DNA of 64,000 nt from positions 186,001-250,000 of the forward strand of contig JAXJZF010000007.1 of NCBI GenBank assembly GCA_036306585.1, given 5' to 3'. The stretch comes from Aphodovivens sp036306585. Its GTDB lineage: Bacteria; Actinomycetota; Coriobacteriia; Coriobacteriales; Eggerthellaceae. The notes below the pieces were generated by a model. It was not told the DNA's origin and ran no database searches. It was given only the letters and a program-made list of their open reading frames with translations. Shown here piece after piece: positions 41,635 to 51,900 of this stretch. Numbering within the stretch: position 1 is the first letter of the stretch; each line of letters opens with the position of its first letter. Both the position numbers and the translations under genes were made by a program.

Positions 41635-41659
41635 CCATGCGCGGCGTCGCCGCGCATGG
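41635..41659 (+). promoter_or_regulatory. Strong hairpin between virD4 and the pilin-like gene
   Basis: CCATGCGCGGC at 41635-41645 and GCCGCGCATGG at 41649-41659 form a perfect 11-bp stem with a GTC loop. Flanking GGCGGCGG/CCGCCGCC can extend it. No T-run follows, so an RNA-stability or processing element is likelier than a terminator. Confidence 0.6.
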
Positions 41660-41740
41660 GGCCGCCGCCCGAACGAACCTTCCGGGATCGAAAAGGGACG
41701 CACCCCGCCGCCGTCGGCGGCGAGGGGGAAAGGAAGAACA

Positions 41741-41956
41741 ATGCTCACACAGATAATCACGCTCGTATCGGGCTGCGTGACGTTCCTCGGCGGGTTCCTC
41801 GTCGTCTGGGGAGCGGTGTCGCTCGGCCTCGCCATACGCGAGCAGCAGGGAGGCTCGCAGATCGCGAGCGCCATCTCGACCATCGCGGGCGGGGCGATCA
41901 TCATCGCCGCGGCGGTCTACTTCGGAATGCTCGACACGTCCTGGCTCCCCGCGTAG
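41741..41956 (+). CDS. Maff2-like small membrane protein (VirB2-type pilin candidate)
   Basis: A 71-residue protein with two hydrophobic helices (ITLVSGCVTFLGGFLVVWG and AGGAIIIAAAVYFGML) joined by a short polar loop, the Maff2 layout seen in Gram-positive transfer operons between VirD4 and VirB3/PrgI. VirB2-type pilins share this form. The ATG at 41741 is preceded by GGGGGAAAGGAAGAAC. Confidence 0.78.
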   Translation: MLTQIITLVSGCVTFLGGFLVVWGAVSLGLAIREQQGGSQIASAISTIAGGAIIIAAAVYFGMLDTSWLPA

Positions 41957-41965
41957 GTGGTCGGC

Positions 41966-42382
41966 ATGTCCTTGCAGATACCAATACAGAAAGACATCGG
42001 GGAGTACCAGGAGAAGATCGTCGGGAAGATGAGCCTGCGCACGCTCGTGTGCGTGTCGCTCGGATTCGCCTCGGCAATCGCCGCCGCCGCGGTCGTCTAC
42101 TTCGGGCTCGGCATCGAGGTCGGCAACGCGACGCTGCCCGTCATGGCCGCCGCCCTCCCGTTCTGGCTCGCGGGTTTCTGGCGGCCCTTCGGAATGAAGA
42201 TGGAGGAGTTCCTCCCGCTTCTCTGGGAGCACTCCATGAACAGCCAGCTGATGCTCTACGACACGGGCGACGCGCTCGCGGGCTTCTCCGCCACCGGCCC
42301 CGTCGCAGGCAAGCCCTCCCGCAAGGCGAGGCGCAAGGCCGCGAGGAAGGGGGCGGAGTCCCATGGCCCGGAGCAGCTCTAG
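41966..42382 (+). CDS. PrgI-family protein (VirB3-like)
   Basis: From the ATG at 41966 (MSLQIPIQKDIGEYQEKI) the protein is 138 residues with two close membrane helices, the known PrgI start and a basic tail. PrgI proteins are the Gram-positive equivalents of VirB3 and act next to the VirB4 ATPase. It overlaps virB4 by 20 bases. Confidence 0.85.
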   Translation: MSLQIPIQKDIGEYQEKIVGKMSLRTLVCVSLGFASAIAAAAVVYFGLGIEVGNATLPVMAAALPFWLAGFWRPFGMKMEEFLPLLWEHSMNSQLMLYDTGDALAGFSATGPVAGKPSRKARRKAARKGAESHGPEQL

Positions 42383-44864
42383 CCGCAAGGCGCCGGCCAG
42401 GAAATCGAGCCTCATAGGCCTCATCCTCGGCGGCCGGAAGGCCAAGGGAGGGGAGGCGAAGGCCCGGGAGGAGAAGGAGAGGCGGGCGTCCAAGGCCCGC
42501 AACTCCTCCAAGCGCCAGCTCGACTACATCGGCTACGACGCCCTCTACAGAAACGGCATCGCCCAGGTGGAGGAGGGCCTGTTCAGCCAGACGGTCGAGT
42601 TCTCCGACATCAGCTACCAATCGGCGCGCAGGGACGCCCAGGAGAACATCTTCTCGGTGCTCTCGAGCCTCTACAACTACTTCAACGCCGACACGTCGGT
42701 GCAGCTCTCGATAGCGAACACCCCCATTCCCGCCGAAGTGATCGGGTCCAAGCGGTTCTTCGGCCACGTCGAGGAGGTCGACGACGCCCTCACGGACGAG
42801 TACAACCGGATCCTCAACGACAAGCTGCGCGAGGGGGTCTCCAACCTGGAGCGGCACCGCTACCTCACCTACATGGTCGGGGCCGACGACGTCGACGCGG
42901 CGACCCCCAAGCTCGCGCGCATCCGGGCGGACGTGTGCCAGACGCTGGCGCGCATACGCTGCGAAGCCCGCCCCCTCGACGGGGAGGAGCGCCTCCGCGC
43001 CATGGACGCGATCGTGCGCCCCAAGAAGCGCTTCGAGTTCAGCTGGGACAAACTGTCCCAGTACCGCGGCGCGAGGACCAAGGACTTCATCGCGCCGAAC
43101 CTCATGGACTTCGCGCCCGAGGGGCGCGCGGACGCCTTCGAGTCCGACGGCGTCTTCGGCAGCGTGCTCGCCATCCGCGATTTCGGGTCGATGCTCGAGG
43201 ACTACTACCTCGCGAACATCATCGACCTGCCCATCCCGCTCGTCGTGACGCTGCACATCCAGCCGATCGCGCAAAGCGACGCGCTCGCGATGGTCAAGCG
43301 CCAGCTCGACTGGATGGACAAGGAGATCATCGACGAGCAGATGGCGGCGGTGAAGAAGGGCTACGACTACTCGATCCTCCCGCCCGAGCTGCGCTATTCC
43401 AAGGAGGAGGCAGAGGAGCTCCTCGACTTCCTGCGCAACAAGAACGAGAGGCTGTTCGTCTACACCGGGCTCGTCTACACCTACGCGGACTCGCTCGAGG
43501 AGCTCGACCGCCAGGTGGAGCAGGTGACATCCGTCGCCCAGGGCAACTCGCTCGGGATCGTGGGCCTCGACTACCGCCAGAAGCCCGCGCTCAACTCCAT
43601 GCTCCCCTTGGGACGCAACCACGTGAACGTCTCGCGCCACCTCACCACCGGGCAGATCGCGATGCAGATGCCCTTCGCCTCCCAGGAGCTCAACCAGGAG
43701 GGCGGCGGCTACTACGGCCAGTCCAAGCAGTCGGGAAACCTCGTAATATGCAACCGCAAGAGGCTCGCGAGTCCCATGGGCTTCGTCTGCGGCAAGCCGG
43801 GCTCGGGCAAGTCGTTCTCGGTGAAGCGCGAGATCCTCAACACGGTCCTCGCCTTCCCGGAGGACGAGGTCGTCATCTTCGACCCCGCCGGCGAGTACTC
43901 CACCCTCGTCGGGAGCTGCGCCGGGCGCAACATCCGCCTTGCGCCGGATTCCGAGACCTCCATGAACCCCTTCGACCTCACGGACGTCGAGGGAAGGGCG
44001 GACGCCGCCCAGATGGCCTTCAAGATCGACGCGTTCCTCGCGCTCTCCTCGGCCATGATGGCGGAGGGGTCGGAGGGCCTGCCGGAGGCCGACAAGTCCA
44101 TCATCACGCGCTGCGTGGAGGCCGCCTACGTCCAGTCGGGCGAGCGCATCCCCGTGCTCGGGGACTTCTACGGGATCCTCGTCGAGCAGCCGGAGCGCGA
44201 GGCGCGCGACATCGCGCTGCGCTACGAGAGGTTCGTGAAAGGCGCCCTGTCCTTCTTCAACCGCCAGAGCAACGTGGCGTTCGAGAAGCGGGTCACCAAC
44301 GTCGACCTGCACGACCTGTCCACGAACATGAGGGTCTTCGGGATGCTCACGGCGCTCGAGGCCGTGCGAAACCGCATGTACCACAACTTCGAGCGGGGCG
44401 TGACAACCTGGCTCTACATAGACGAGGTTCAGAGCCTGTTCGGCCATCCGTCGATCATCGAGTACTTCTCCAAGTTCTGGGCGGAGGGGCGCAAGTTCAA
44501 CCTCATCTGCACCGGCATCACGCAGAACTCCACCTACATGCTCACGCACGAGTCGGCCAGGAACATGGTCCTCAACTCGGACTTCTGCCTGCTGCACAAG
44601 CAGTCGGCCCTCGACCGCAAGAGCTGGGTGGACCTGCTCACCCTCTCGGACACCGAAGCGGGCTACATCGATGATTCCATCAAGGCCGGAGAGGGCCTCC
44701 TCGTCGCCGGAGGGGTTCGCGTCCCCATCATGGACGACTTCCCGAAAGGCGCGCTCTACGACCTGTTCAACACCAAGCCGGATGAGATCGCCGAGCTTAA
44801 GCGCAAGGCGGTCTTCGAAGCCAACAAGCGCACTCGCGGCGGCGAAGGCGGGTCTGGCCTATGA
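42363..44864 (+). CDS. virB4: VirB4/TraE-type conjugation ATPase
   Basis: Energises assembly of the transfer channel. The 833-residue protein has a basic start (SSRKAPARKSS), an N-terminal region that meets the membrane complex, Walker A GKPGSGKS near 477 and Walker B-type VVIFDPAGEYS, with a second conserved block WLYIDEVQSLFG and TGITQNSTYML. Length and order are typical for VirB4. Its stop overlaps the hydrolase start. Confidence 0.95.
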   Translation: MARSSSSRKAPARKSSLIGLILGGRKAKGGEAKAREEKERRASKARNSSKRQLDYIGYDALYRNGIAQVEEGLFSQTVEFSDISYQSARRDAQENIFSVLSSLYNYFNADTSVQLSIANTPIPAEVIGSKRFFGHVEEVDDALTDEYNRILNDKLREGVSNLERHRYLTYMVGADDVDAATPKLARIRADVCQTLARIRCEARPLDGEERLRAMDAIVRPKKRFEFSWDKLSQYRGARTKDFIAPNLMDFAPEGRADAFESDGVFGSVLAIRDFGSMLEDYYLANIIDLPIPLVVTLHIQPIAQSDALAMVKRQLDWMDKEIIDEQMAAVKKGYDYSILPPELRYSKEEAEELLDFLRNKNERLFVYTGLVYTYADSLEELDRQVEQVTSVAQGNSLGIVGLDYRQKPALNSMLPLGRNHVNVSRHLTTGQIAMQMPFASQELNQEGGGYYGQSKQSGNLVICNRKRLASPMGFVCGKPGSGKSFSVKREILNTVLAFPEDEVVIFDPAGEYSTLVGSCAGRNIRLAPDSETSMNPFDLTDVEGRADAAQMAFKIDAFLALSSAMMAEGSEGLPEADKSIITRCVEAAYVQSGERIPVLGDFYGILVEQPEREARDIALRYERFVKGALSFFNRQSNVAFEKRVTNVDLHDLSTNMRVFGMLTALEAVRNRMYHNFERGVTTWLYIDEVQSLFGHPSIIEYFSKFWAEGRKFNLICTGITQNSTYMLTHESARNMVLNSDFCLLHKQSALDRKSWVDLLTLSDTEAGYIDDSIKAGEGLLVAGGVRVPIMDDFPKGALYDLFNTKPDEIAELKRKAVFEANKRTRGGEGGSGL

Positions 44865-46558
44865 GCGGCCGGCAGCAGGCATACCGGGACGCGGACATGC
44901 GCGATCTCGTCGCGGAGGAGAAGGAGACCGTCCTTAATTCCGGGGCGGTCAAATCGGCCGAGGAGCAGGCGCTCTCGACCCTTTCGGAGCGGGGGTCCGC
45001 GGCCCGCGTCCATGCCGGAGCCCACGTCGCGAAGGAGGGCCGGGGCGCTGGCGTCGTGTCGGGTGGTCGGAGGCCGGCCCGGCGCGGAAAGAAGGCTGGG
45101 ACGGGTCCCGCGGCGGGCGGATCCGAACCGGATGGTGCGGAAAAGCACCGGCTGCGCCGAGGAAGCACCGCTGTCGACAGGGTGAAGGGAGCCGTCGGCA
45201 CAGCCGCCGCGAACGAGCTCGACGATACCGAGGAGTTCTCCGGCGCAGCCGACGTCCGCGACAAGGCGCTGCTCTCCAAGCGCATCGCCGCCAAGGCACG
45301 ATCAAGGGTTGGGGCGAAGGGCCTGGCCGGCTCTGCAGGATCGGCCGAGCCTTCGGGTAGCAGCTCGGCCACCCGGGCATCCTCGAGGAAGGCCGCCCGC
45401 GCCGTGGGGGGCGCGAAGAAGGGAGCCGCCAAGGGGACGAAGGCGCCTTCCGCCCGCATCCAGGCCGCGGTCCGGACAAAGGCCTCCGAGGCGGCCGGCG
45501 GGGCCAAGGCCGCCGTCGCGGCGAAGAGCACATCGGCGAAGGCGATAGGCGGCGCGATCGCGAGCGCCGCCGCCCCTCTGGGCGGCGTCTTCGCGGGGGT
45601 GCTCGCCTTCATCCTCGTCGCCCTCGCCGTCAGTCAGCTCGTCGCCGCGCTGTTCGGCTTTTGGCAGAACGAGGCATCTAAGCAGAGCCTTGCGGGACTG
45701 CCTCCCTACATCACCTACGAGATGGTGGAGGCTGCCGTCGAATGCCAGGAGGACTATGGGCACCCGGCGGGCTGCACGATAGCCCAGATCATCGTCGAGT
45801 CGGGGCAGGGCGACCACATGAGCCAGCTCGCGGAGCGCGACCACAACCTCTTCGGCATGAAATGGTCTTCGTCTTTCGCGGCATGCCCGGAGGTTTCCGG
45901 CAAGTCCGCCTGGGCCACCAACGAGGAGTACGGGGGCGAGACGGTCGCGGTCACGGCGTACTTCACCTCGTTCGTCTCCGACGTCGACTGCATCCGCTTC
46001 AGAAGCCGCGTCTTCCTGCAGGCGGGAACCTATGCGAACAACCCGCTTATCCGCGAGGCGATAGAGAAGCACGACTCGGACAAGATGGCGGAGGGCCTGA
46101 AGTCCGCGGGGTGGGCCACGAGCTCGTCCTACGTGGAGTCCCTCAAGGCGGCCATGGACACCTACGGCCTTCGCCGCTTCGACGGCATGACGCTCGAGCA
46201 GCTCGAGAGCATGGATCAGACGAGGTCGGCGATCGTCGAGGCGGCGTACAGCCAGCTCGGCGTCCCCTACGTCTGGGGCGGGACCACCCCCGGCGTCGGG
46301 CTCGACTGCTCGGGCCTCACCCAGTTCTGCTACGCCCAGGCGGGGATCCCCATCCCGCGCAACTCCGAGGACCAGGCCGCGTTCGGGACCAAGGTCCCCG
46401 TCTCGCTCGCCGAGCCGGGCGACATCCTGTGGCGCCCGGGGCATGTGGCCGTATTCATCGGGGAGGACAGATACATCCACGAACCCCATTCGGGCGACGT
46501 CTGCAGGGAGGCGACGGGCGTCGGCTACTTCACCGCAGCGATAAAGATCATCGGCTAG
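44861..46558 (+). CDS. Glucosaminidase-NlpC/P60 wall hydrolase of the transfer system (VirB1-like)
   Basis: Opens the peptidoglycan for channel assembly. The 565-residue protein has a long, basic, A/G/K/S-rich cytoplasmic region (to about 235), one membrane helix (VFAGVLAFILVALAVSQLV), then a glucosaminidase-type domain with AQIIVESGQGDHMS and FGMKWSS and, at the end, an NlpC/P60 domain with catalytic Cys in GLDCSGLTQF (near 482), His in PGHVAVFIG and YIHEPHSG. Comparable two-enzyme proteins occur in Tn916-type elements. The first 60 residues are lysine- and glutamate-rich. Confidence 0.93.
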   Translation: MSGRQQAYRDADMRDLVAEEKETVLNSGAVKSAEEQALSTLSERGSAARVHAGAHVAKEGRGAGVVSGGRRPARRGKKAGTGPAAGGSEPDGAEKHRLRRGSTAVDRVKGAVGTAAANELDDTEEFSGAADVRDKALLSKRIAAKARSRVGAKGLAGSAGSAEPSGSSSATRASSRKAARAVGGAKKGAAKGTKAPSARIQAAVRTKASEAAGGAKAAVAAKSTSAKAIGGAIASAAAPLGGVFAGVLAFILVALAVSQLVAALFGFWQNEASKQSLAGLPPYITYEMVEAAVECQEDYGHPAGCTIAQIIVESGQGDHMSQLAERDHNLFGMKWSSSFAACPEVSGKSAWATNEEYGGETVAVTAYFTSFVSDVDCIRFRSRVFLQAGTYANNPLIREAIEKHDSDKMAEGLKSAGWATSSSYVESLKAAMDTYGLRRFDGMTLEQLESMDQTRSAIVEAAYSQLGVPYVWGGTTPGVGLDCSGLTQFCYAQAGIPIPRNSEDQAAFGTKVPVSLAEPGDILWRPGHVAVFIGEDRYIHEPHSGDVCREATGVGYFTAAIKIIG

Positions 46559-46571
46559 AGGAGGAAAAACC

Positions 46572-47321
46572 ATGGACAGGAAAAGGAAGATCATAGCGGT
46601 CTTGGCGGCGGGCGCGCTCGCGCTCCTCGTCGGCTCGAGCGTCGCGCGCTGCACGCTCGCGCAGGACGGGGGCGAGGCAAGCCCCGATCCCGTCCCGCAG
46701 GAGCAGGCGAGCACGCAGGAGGCCGGACAAAGCGATGCGTCAGGGGAGCCCGAGGCGTCCGTCGGGGCGTCCGGGGGCTTTTCCGAGCTGGCCGGGTCGT
46801 CCTGGACCAGCGAGGACGGCGAATCCTCGCTGTCCATCACCCCGACGAACCTCGTCGTGACGTCTCCCGACGGCACGACGGTCCTCTACTACGCGCTCGA
46901 CGAGGAGTCTTCCGCGGACGGGAGCCTCTCCGCGACGCTTTCGGTCTCCCGGACCGTCAACGGCCCGCAGCAGCTCGCGGTGCTATTCGTCACCAGCGGG
47001 CCGGACGGCTCGCAGAGGATCGTATGCGACGAGCTGGGAGGCACCTTCGTGCGCGACGTCGCCGACGAGGTCCACGTTTCGATCGAGAACCCGGACGAGG
47101 AGCTGTTTGACGTGTTCGGGCACGGCCAAGACGAGTTCGAGGCGGTCCTCAGCGAGTTCGCGAAGAGCGCATCCCCCCACGCCTCCACGGCGGTATGGGA
47201 CGGGGAGGTCTGGCTTGACTTCAACGCCGGGACCAAGCTCACGAACTTCGCCTTCGACGACGCGGCGGGCACCGCCGTCACCGTCGTCGACGACGGATCC
47301 GGGGAGTTGACGTTGCGATGA
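46572..47321 (+). CDS. Membrane-anchored extracytoplasmic protein of the transfer operon
   Basis: Not recognised. The 249-residue protein has a basic start and a single hydrophobic helix (IIAVLAAGALALLVGSSVA), then a polar, S/D/E-rich link and a beta-rich outer region (about 70-249). The Cys after SSVAR is not in a good lipobox. A VirB8-like scaffold role would suit the place, but no specific VirB8 motif is visible. Its stop overlaps the VirB6-like start. Confidence 0.65.
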   Translation: MDRKRKIIAVLAAGALALLVGSSVARCTLAQDGGEASPDPVPQEQASTQEAGQSDASGEPEASVGASGGFSELAGSSWTSEDGESSLSITPTNLVVTSPDGTTVLYYALDEESSADGSLSATLSVSRTVNGPQQLAVLFVTSGPDGSQRIVCDELGGTFVRDVADEVHVSIENPDEELFDVFGHGQDEFEAVLSEFAKSASPHASTAVWDGEVWLDFNAGTKLTNFAFDDAAGTAVTVVDDGSGELTLR

Positions 47322-48325
47322 TCCCGCCCGCCGTGAACCAATCATCCCGGAGCCGCTTCTCCAGGGCCTTCCTGACCTCCTTCGCCGCCTGCGTCGCTGT
47401 CTTCCTCCCTGCACAATGCGCCTGGGCGAGTATCGCCGACGACATAAACGCCTGGCTCTGCGGGGTGCTGCGCGACTGCTGCAACTGGATCTTCTCGCAG
47501 CAGGTGAACGTCCTCGAGTCGATCGGCTACGACGGGATCCTGGGCGCAGATTTCGGCAGCATGCTCACGACGTCGGGCGCGACCTCCATGTACGACATAG
47601 TGCACGCGGTGTGGCAGGTCGCGATCCTCCCGATCGGATGCGGGGTCCTCTCCCTCGTGTTCACCATCAAGCTCATACAGATATCGCAGAGGATGGACGG
47701 CAACCAGTCCCTGCCGGGCGTGAAGGAGGTCGTGTTCCTGCTCGTCTTCTTCGCGGTGTTCCTCTTTCTCATCCAGAACAGCTTCGAGCTCATGCAGGCG
47801 ATCTACGAGGTCGTCGGGCTGGCGATAGACAGGACGATATCGCTGTTCGGGACGGGAGGGGCGCTCGATCTCGCCGACGTCTCGATCGTCACCTCCGACG
47901 ACGACCTGCCTTCCCTGATCGCCATGCTCCTCGTCTCCCTCATCAGCTGGCTCGTGGTCCTCGTCGCGTACATCGTGAGCCTCGTGGTCTGCTGGGCGCG
48001 GGCGCTGCAGCTCTACATCATGGCGGCGTTCAGCCCGATACCGCTGTCCCTCATGGCGCTCGACGACACGCGCCAGATCGGCGTCGGCTACATCAAGAAC
48101 TTCGCCGCGGTCTGCATAGCGGGGCTGATCATCCTCATCCTGCTCATCTCGTTCCCCCTCATCCTGGGCGGGCTCGTCGCAGTCAACCCCGGCACGGGGA
48201 CCCCGATAGACAGCATCGCCGGCGGCCTCACCTACGCCCTCCAGTACCTGGCCATGTGCGTTCTGCTCATCCTCTCGCTGGTGAAGAGCGGCACATGGGC
48301 GCGCGACATCGTGAGCGGGTTCTGA
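47318..48325 (+). CDS. VirB6/TrbL-like polytopic membrane protein
   Basis: Likely channel component. The 335-residue protein begins with a signal-like stretch (FLTSFAACVAVFLPAQCAWA), followed by about six membrane helices and the patterns ALQLYIMAAFSPIPLSLMALDDTRQIG and YIKNFAAVCIAGLIIL, typical of VirB6/TrbL proteins in Gram-positive elements. The ATGA overlap with the previous gene shows coupling. Confidence 0.86.
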   Translation: MIPPAVNQSSRSRFSRAFLTSFAACVAVFLPAQCAWASIADDINAWLCGVLRDCCNWIFSQQVNVLESIGYDGILGADFGSMLTTSGATSMYDIVHAVWQVAILPIGCGVLSLVFTIKLIQISQRMDGNQSLPGVKEVVFLLVFFAVFLFLIQNSFELMQAIYEVVGLAIDRTISLFGTGGALDLADVSIVTSDDDLPSLIAMLLVSLISWLVVLVAYIVSLVVCWARALQLYIMAAFSPIPLSLMALDDTRQIGVGYIKNFAAVCIAGLIILILLISFPLILGGLVAVNPGTGTPIDSIAGGLTYALQYLAMCVLLILSLVKSGTWARDIVSGF

Positions 48326-48452
48326 GCATGTGCGCGCGGCGATACACCTCGTCCCTCGGGATGAGACCCTGCGGGCCTTCCCGTCGGCCCGGGCCCGGTC
48401 AACAAAGAGAAGGGCCGACGCCATCCCGATACCAAGGAAAGGAGAAGAGACG

Positions 48453-48944
48453 ATGGCCGAAGAGAAGAAGAACACCTACATCACGCTGCACAAGAACTTC
48501 GTGCGGACCGACATCGAGTACCTCGACCCGAAGAGCGGGGAGAAGAGGACGTTCAACTCGGCGACGCTGCCGAAGGGCACGGTGATCGAGGGGCGCGATG
48601 TGAGCTACTACCAGTTCTCGCCCATGTTCGTGAACCCCTCGAAGTACCGCGGGGAGAACTTCGTGGACATCCCGCTGCTCACGCACAAGGAGGTCTGGCT
48701 GCAGCGCTCCATCCTCGACGCCGAAGGAAGGCCCGTCATCGACGAGCACACGGGGCGTCCCGCGAAGGACACGGTCAAGGTCATGCCCGTGCAGATCAAG
48801 GCGGCGCTCGACGAGGCCCGCAAGGACTACCTCGCCCAGCGCGAATCCAAGGAGCAGTCGCTCGGAGCGCGGGCCGAGCACGCCCGCGAGGGCGCCTCGG
48901 CGCTCTCCGGGGGCAGCGTCCCTTTCGATAAGCCCGCCCGTTAG
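48453..48944 (+). CDS. Uncharacterised cytoplasmic protein of the transfer operon
   Basis: From the ATG at 48453 (MAEEKKNTYITLHKNFV; AAAGGAGAAGAG before it) the protein is 163 residues, without membrane segments or signal peptide. A TFNSATLPKGTVIEGRDVSYYQFSPMFVNP block suggests a beta-rich small fold; the tail is helical and charged. It is probably a conserved accessory protein, but I do not recognise a family. It precedes the adhesin gene by ten bases. Confidence 0.72.
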   Translation: MAEEKKNTYITLHKNFVRTDIEYLDPKSGEKRTFNSATLPKGTVIEGRDVSYYQFSPMFVNPSKYRGENFVDIPLLTHKEVWLQRSILDAEGRPVIDEHTGRPAKDTVKVMPVQIKAALDEARKDYLAQRESKEQSLGARAEHAREGASALSGGSVPFDKPAR

Positions 48945-48954
48945 GAGGCGTCCC

Positions 48955-51900
48955 ATGAAAGGATCGAATATCATCGGCGCGACCACGCGCTCCGCGCCCA
49001 TCAGGGCGCTCCTCGCCGTGCTGCTCGCGTTCTCCAGCCTTCTCGCCGCGCTCTCCCCGGCGTTCGCGGAGCCCGCGCATGCGGCCCAGACGGCGAAGCT
49101 GGCCGTCGGGTCGAGCATCTACTACGGCGGCTACGCGACCACCTGGATGTGGGCGGACGGCGAGATGGCCTACTGCGCCAACCCCTCCGCCTCGACGCCC
49201 GCGCCCGGGGACTACGCCAGGTCGCCCCTCGCCGCCCCTTCCGGACGCACGGCCGAGACCGCGGCCGACCTCTGGTTCGGATACGGCTCCCCGGGCTTCG
49301 ACGCGTCCCTCTGGCCGAGCAGGTGGTACGACGGGTCCGCCATGAACGACAACCACTACGCCGCGCTCGCCCACATCCTCGTCTCCGACACCTACACATC
49401 GGACGGCAGCTATGCGCTTTACGGCTGCTCCGAGGACTTCAAGCAGTGGGTGCGCCAGAACGTCATCGGCTTCGGGACCTCCGGCCAGGAGATCAACCCC
49501 AACGCCACGGGGCGCCTGATCGCCGCGCGCGCGGGCGAGGTGCCCGAGAACTTCGAGGCTTTCCAGCTCTATACCGGGGCATCCACGCAGATCATCCTGT
49601 CGTTCGAGTACACCCCGTACGGCGAGATAGCGCTCCAGAAGCACTCGGCGCTGCCCGGGGTCAGCGGGTCGAACCCCTGCTACAGCCTCGAGGGCGCAGT
49701 CTACGACGTCTACTCCGACAGCGACCTCGCCTCCAAGGTCGGCTCCATCACGACCGATTCCGAAGGCAACGGCAAGCTGGGCGAGCTCGTTCCCGGCACC
49801 TACTGGGTGAAGGAATCCGTCCCCGCCAAGGGCTACGCCCTCGACGAGTCCGTCTACTCCGTCGAAGTCCATCCCGACGCGACGAGCGCGGTCAACGGCG
49901 CCGCGGGCGTCTCCGACATCCCCAAGTCCGACCCGGTCGGAATGCTCGTCATGAAAGTCGACGCGACGACCGGGGAGAGCTCCCCCCAGGGATCGGCGTC
50001 GCTTGCGGGCGCGGAGTTCACCGTGCGCTTCTACGAGGGCCACTACGCCAGCGCCGAGGAGGCCGAGGCGTCCGGAGCCCCCGCGCGGACCTGGGTGTTC
50101 GCCACCGACGCCGACGGCTTCGCGGACTACGCCGACGCCTACAAGGTGGCGGGGCCTGACCTCTACCATATGAGCAACGGGGATCCCACCCTTCCCCTCG
50201 GCACGGCCGTCATACAGGAAACCAAGGCGCCCGCCGGCTACAACCTCGACGACGGGCAGGGCGGCGAGCCCAAGGCGTTCTGCGTGCAGATAACCGACAG
50301 CGGCGCCATGGGCGAGGCCGTCTACACCTACAACACGCCCAAGGCGCCCGACACGGTCGAGCGCGGGGATTTCCGTCTGGTGAAAGAGATTCCCATCGAG
50401 GTCGAGGACGCTTCCGGCATCGTCCAGGAATCGGACCGCGTTCTTCTGCCCGGCGTGCAGTTCCAGCTGATCAATTCGTCCGAGAACGCCGTCGTCTCGC
50501 CCGAGACCGGCGAGAAGGCCGAGCCCGGCGAGGTGGTCTGCACCATCACCACCGACGCCAACGGCCTCGCGTCGACCCGAGGCGGCCTCGCCGTCAACGG
50601 GTGGGACATCCCGCAAGGCTGGTCGGGGGCCTTGGCGTACGGCACCTACACGGTGCACGAGGTCATCCCTGACTCCGTGGCCGATGCCTTCGAGGCGGAA
50701 TACGGCCACGACATCATCCCGGTCCCCGATTGGAAGACGACCATCTCCGCAGAAGGCCAGTACGATCCGCCGGCGCTCGTGAACAACCATATCCCGCAGA
50801 CGCCGCTCAAGGTCGTCAAGACGGACGCAGAGACGGGACGCCAGATCCCGCTCCCCTGCTCGTTCCAGCTGCTCGACTCCGACGGGGAGCTCGTCACCTA
50901 CGAGAGCCACTATCCCGAAACCCACATCATGGACACATGGACCACCAACGAGCGCGGCGAGGTGACGCTGCCGATGCTACTCGAGCAGGGCGACTACACG
51001 CTCGTCGAGGTGCAGGCGCCCGACGGCTACGTCAAGGCGCTCGAGGGCAAGACCATCACGGTCGGGGCGGTCTACAACGATTGGGACGACCCCATCGTGG
51101 TCGAGTTCGCCGACGTGCCCCAGAAGGGCACCATCAGCGTCGTCAAGCACGACTCCACGACGGGCGAGCCGGTTTCCGACTCCGTCTACATCGTGAAGGC
51201 GGCCTCCGACATCGTCACGGGCGACGGCACGGTCCGCGCCAAGGCGGGCGAGACCGTCGCGACGATCGAGACCGACGAGGCGGGCCGCGCGACGAGCGGC
51301 GAGCTCTACCTCGGGACCTACACCGTCTACGAGGCGAAGGCCAAGGACGGCTATGCGCTCGACGTCGACGAGAAGACCGTGGCGCTGTCGTACCAGGGCC
51401 AGGACGTCGCTGTGTTCGACGAGGAGCTCGAAGTTGAGGACGTTCCGACCGAGCTCAAGATCATGAAGGTCGACGCCCTCGATGCGGACAAGCCCGTGGC
51501 AGGCGCCACCTTCAGGCTCTGGAACGACGAGGGCACCTACGACGAGGAGCTCGTCACTGGCGAGGACGGCGCCATCAGCGTCCCGTACCTCGAGCACGGC
51601 TCCTACCATTTGCAGGAGACCTCGGCCCCCGAAGGCTACGTCATAACCGACGTCGACGAGGAGGGCAACTCCGTCGTCCACGACATCACCGTGAACGACC
51701 AAGGCATGTTCGAGCACGAGGACGGTACCATGAGCGCGGTCCTCGAGATCACGGTCGAGAACATGCCGAAGACCATGGGAACGACGGCGACCGACGCCGC
51801 GAGCGGGGCCCACGAGGGGCAGGCGCGCGAGGATCTCACGATCGTCGACACGGTCGAGTACACCGGCTGCATCCCCGGGACCGAGTACACGGTCGAGGGC

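Noticed and set aside
42141..44597. An 818-residue open frame on the minus strand.
   Set aside because: It is a shadow of the virB4 gene on the plus strand. High GC makes long false frames common in this region, and the product is repetitive in E, H, L, R and V without any motif.
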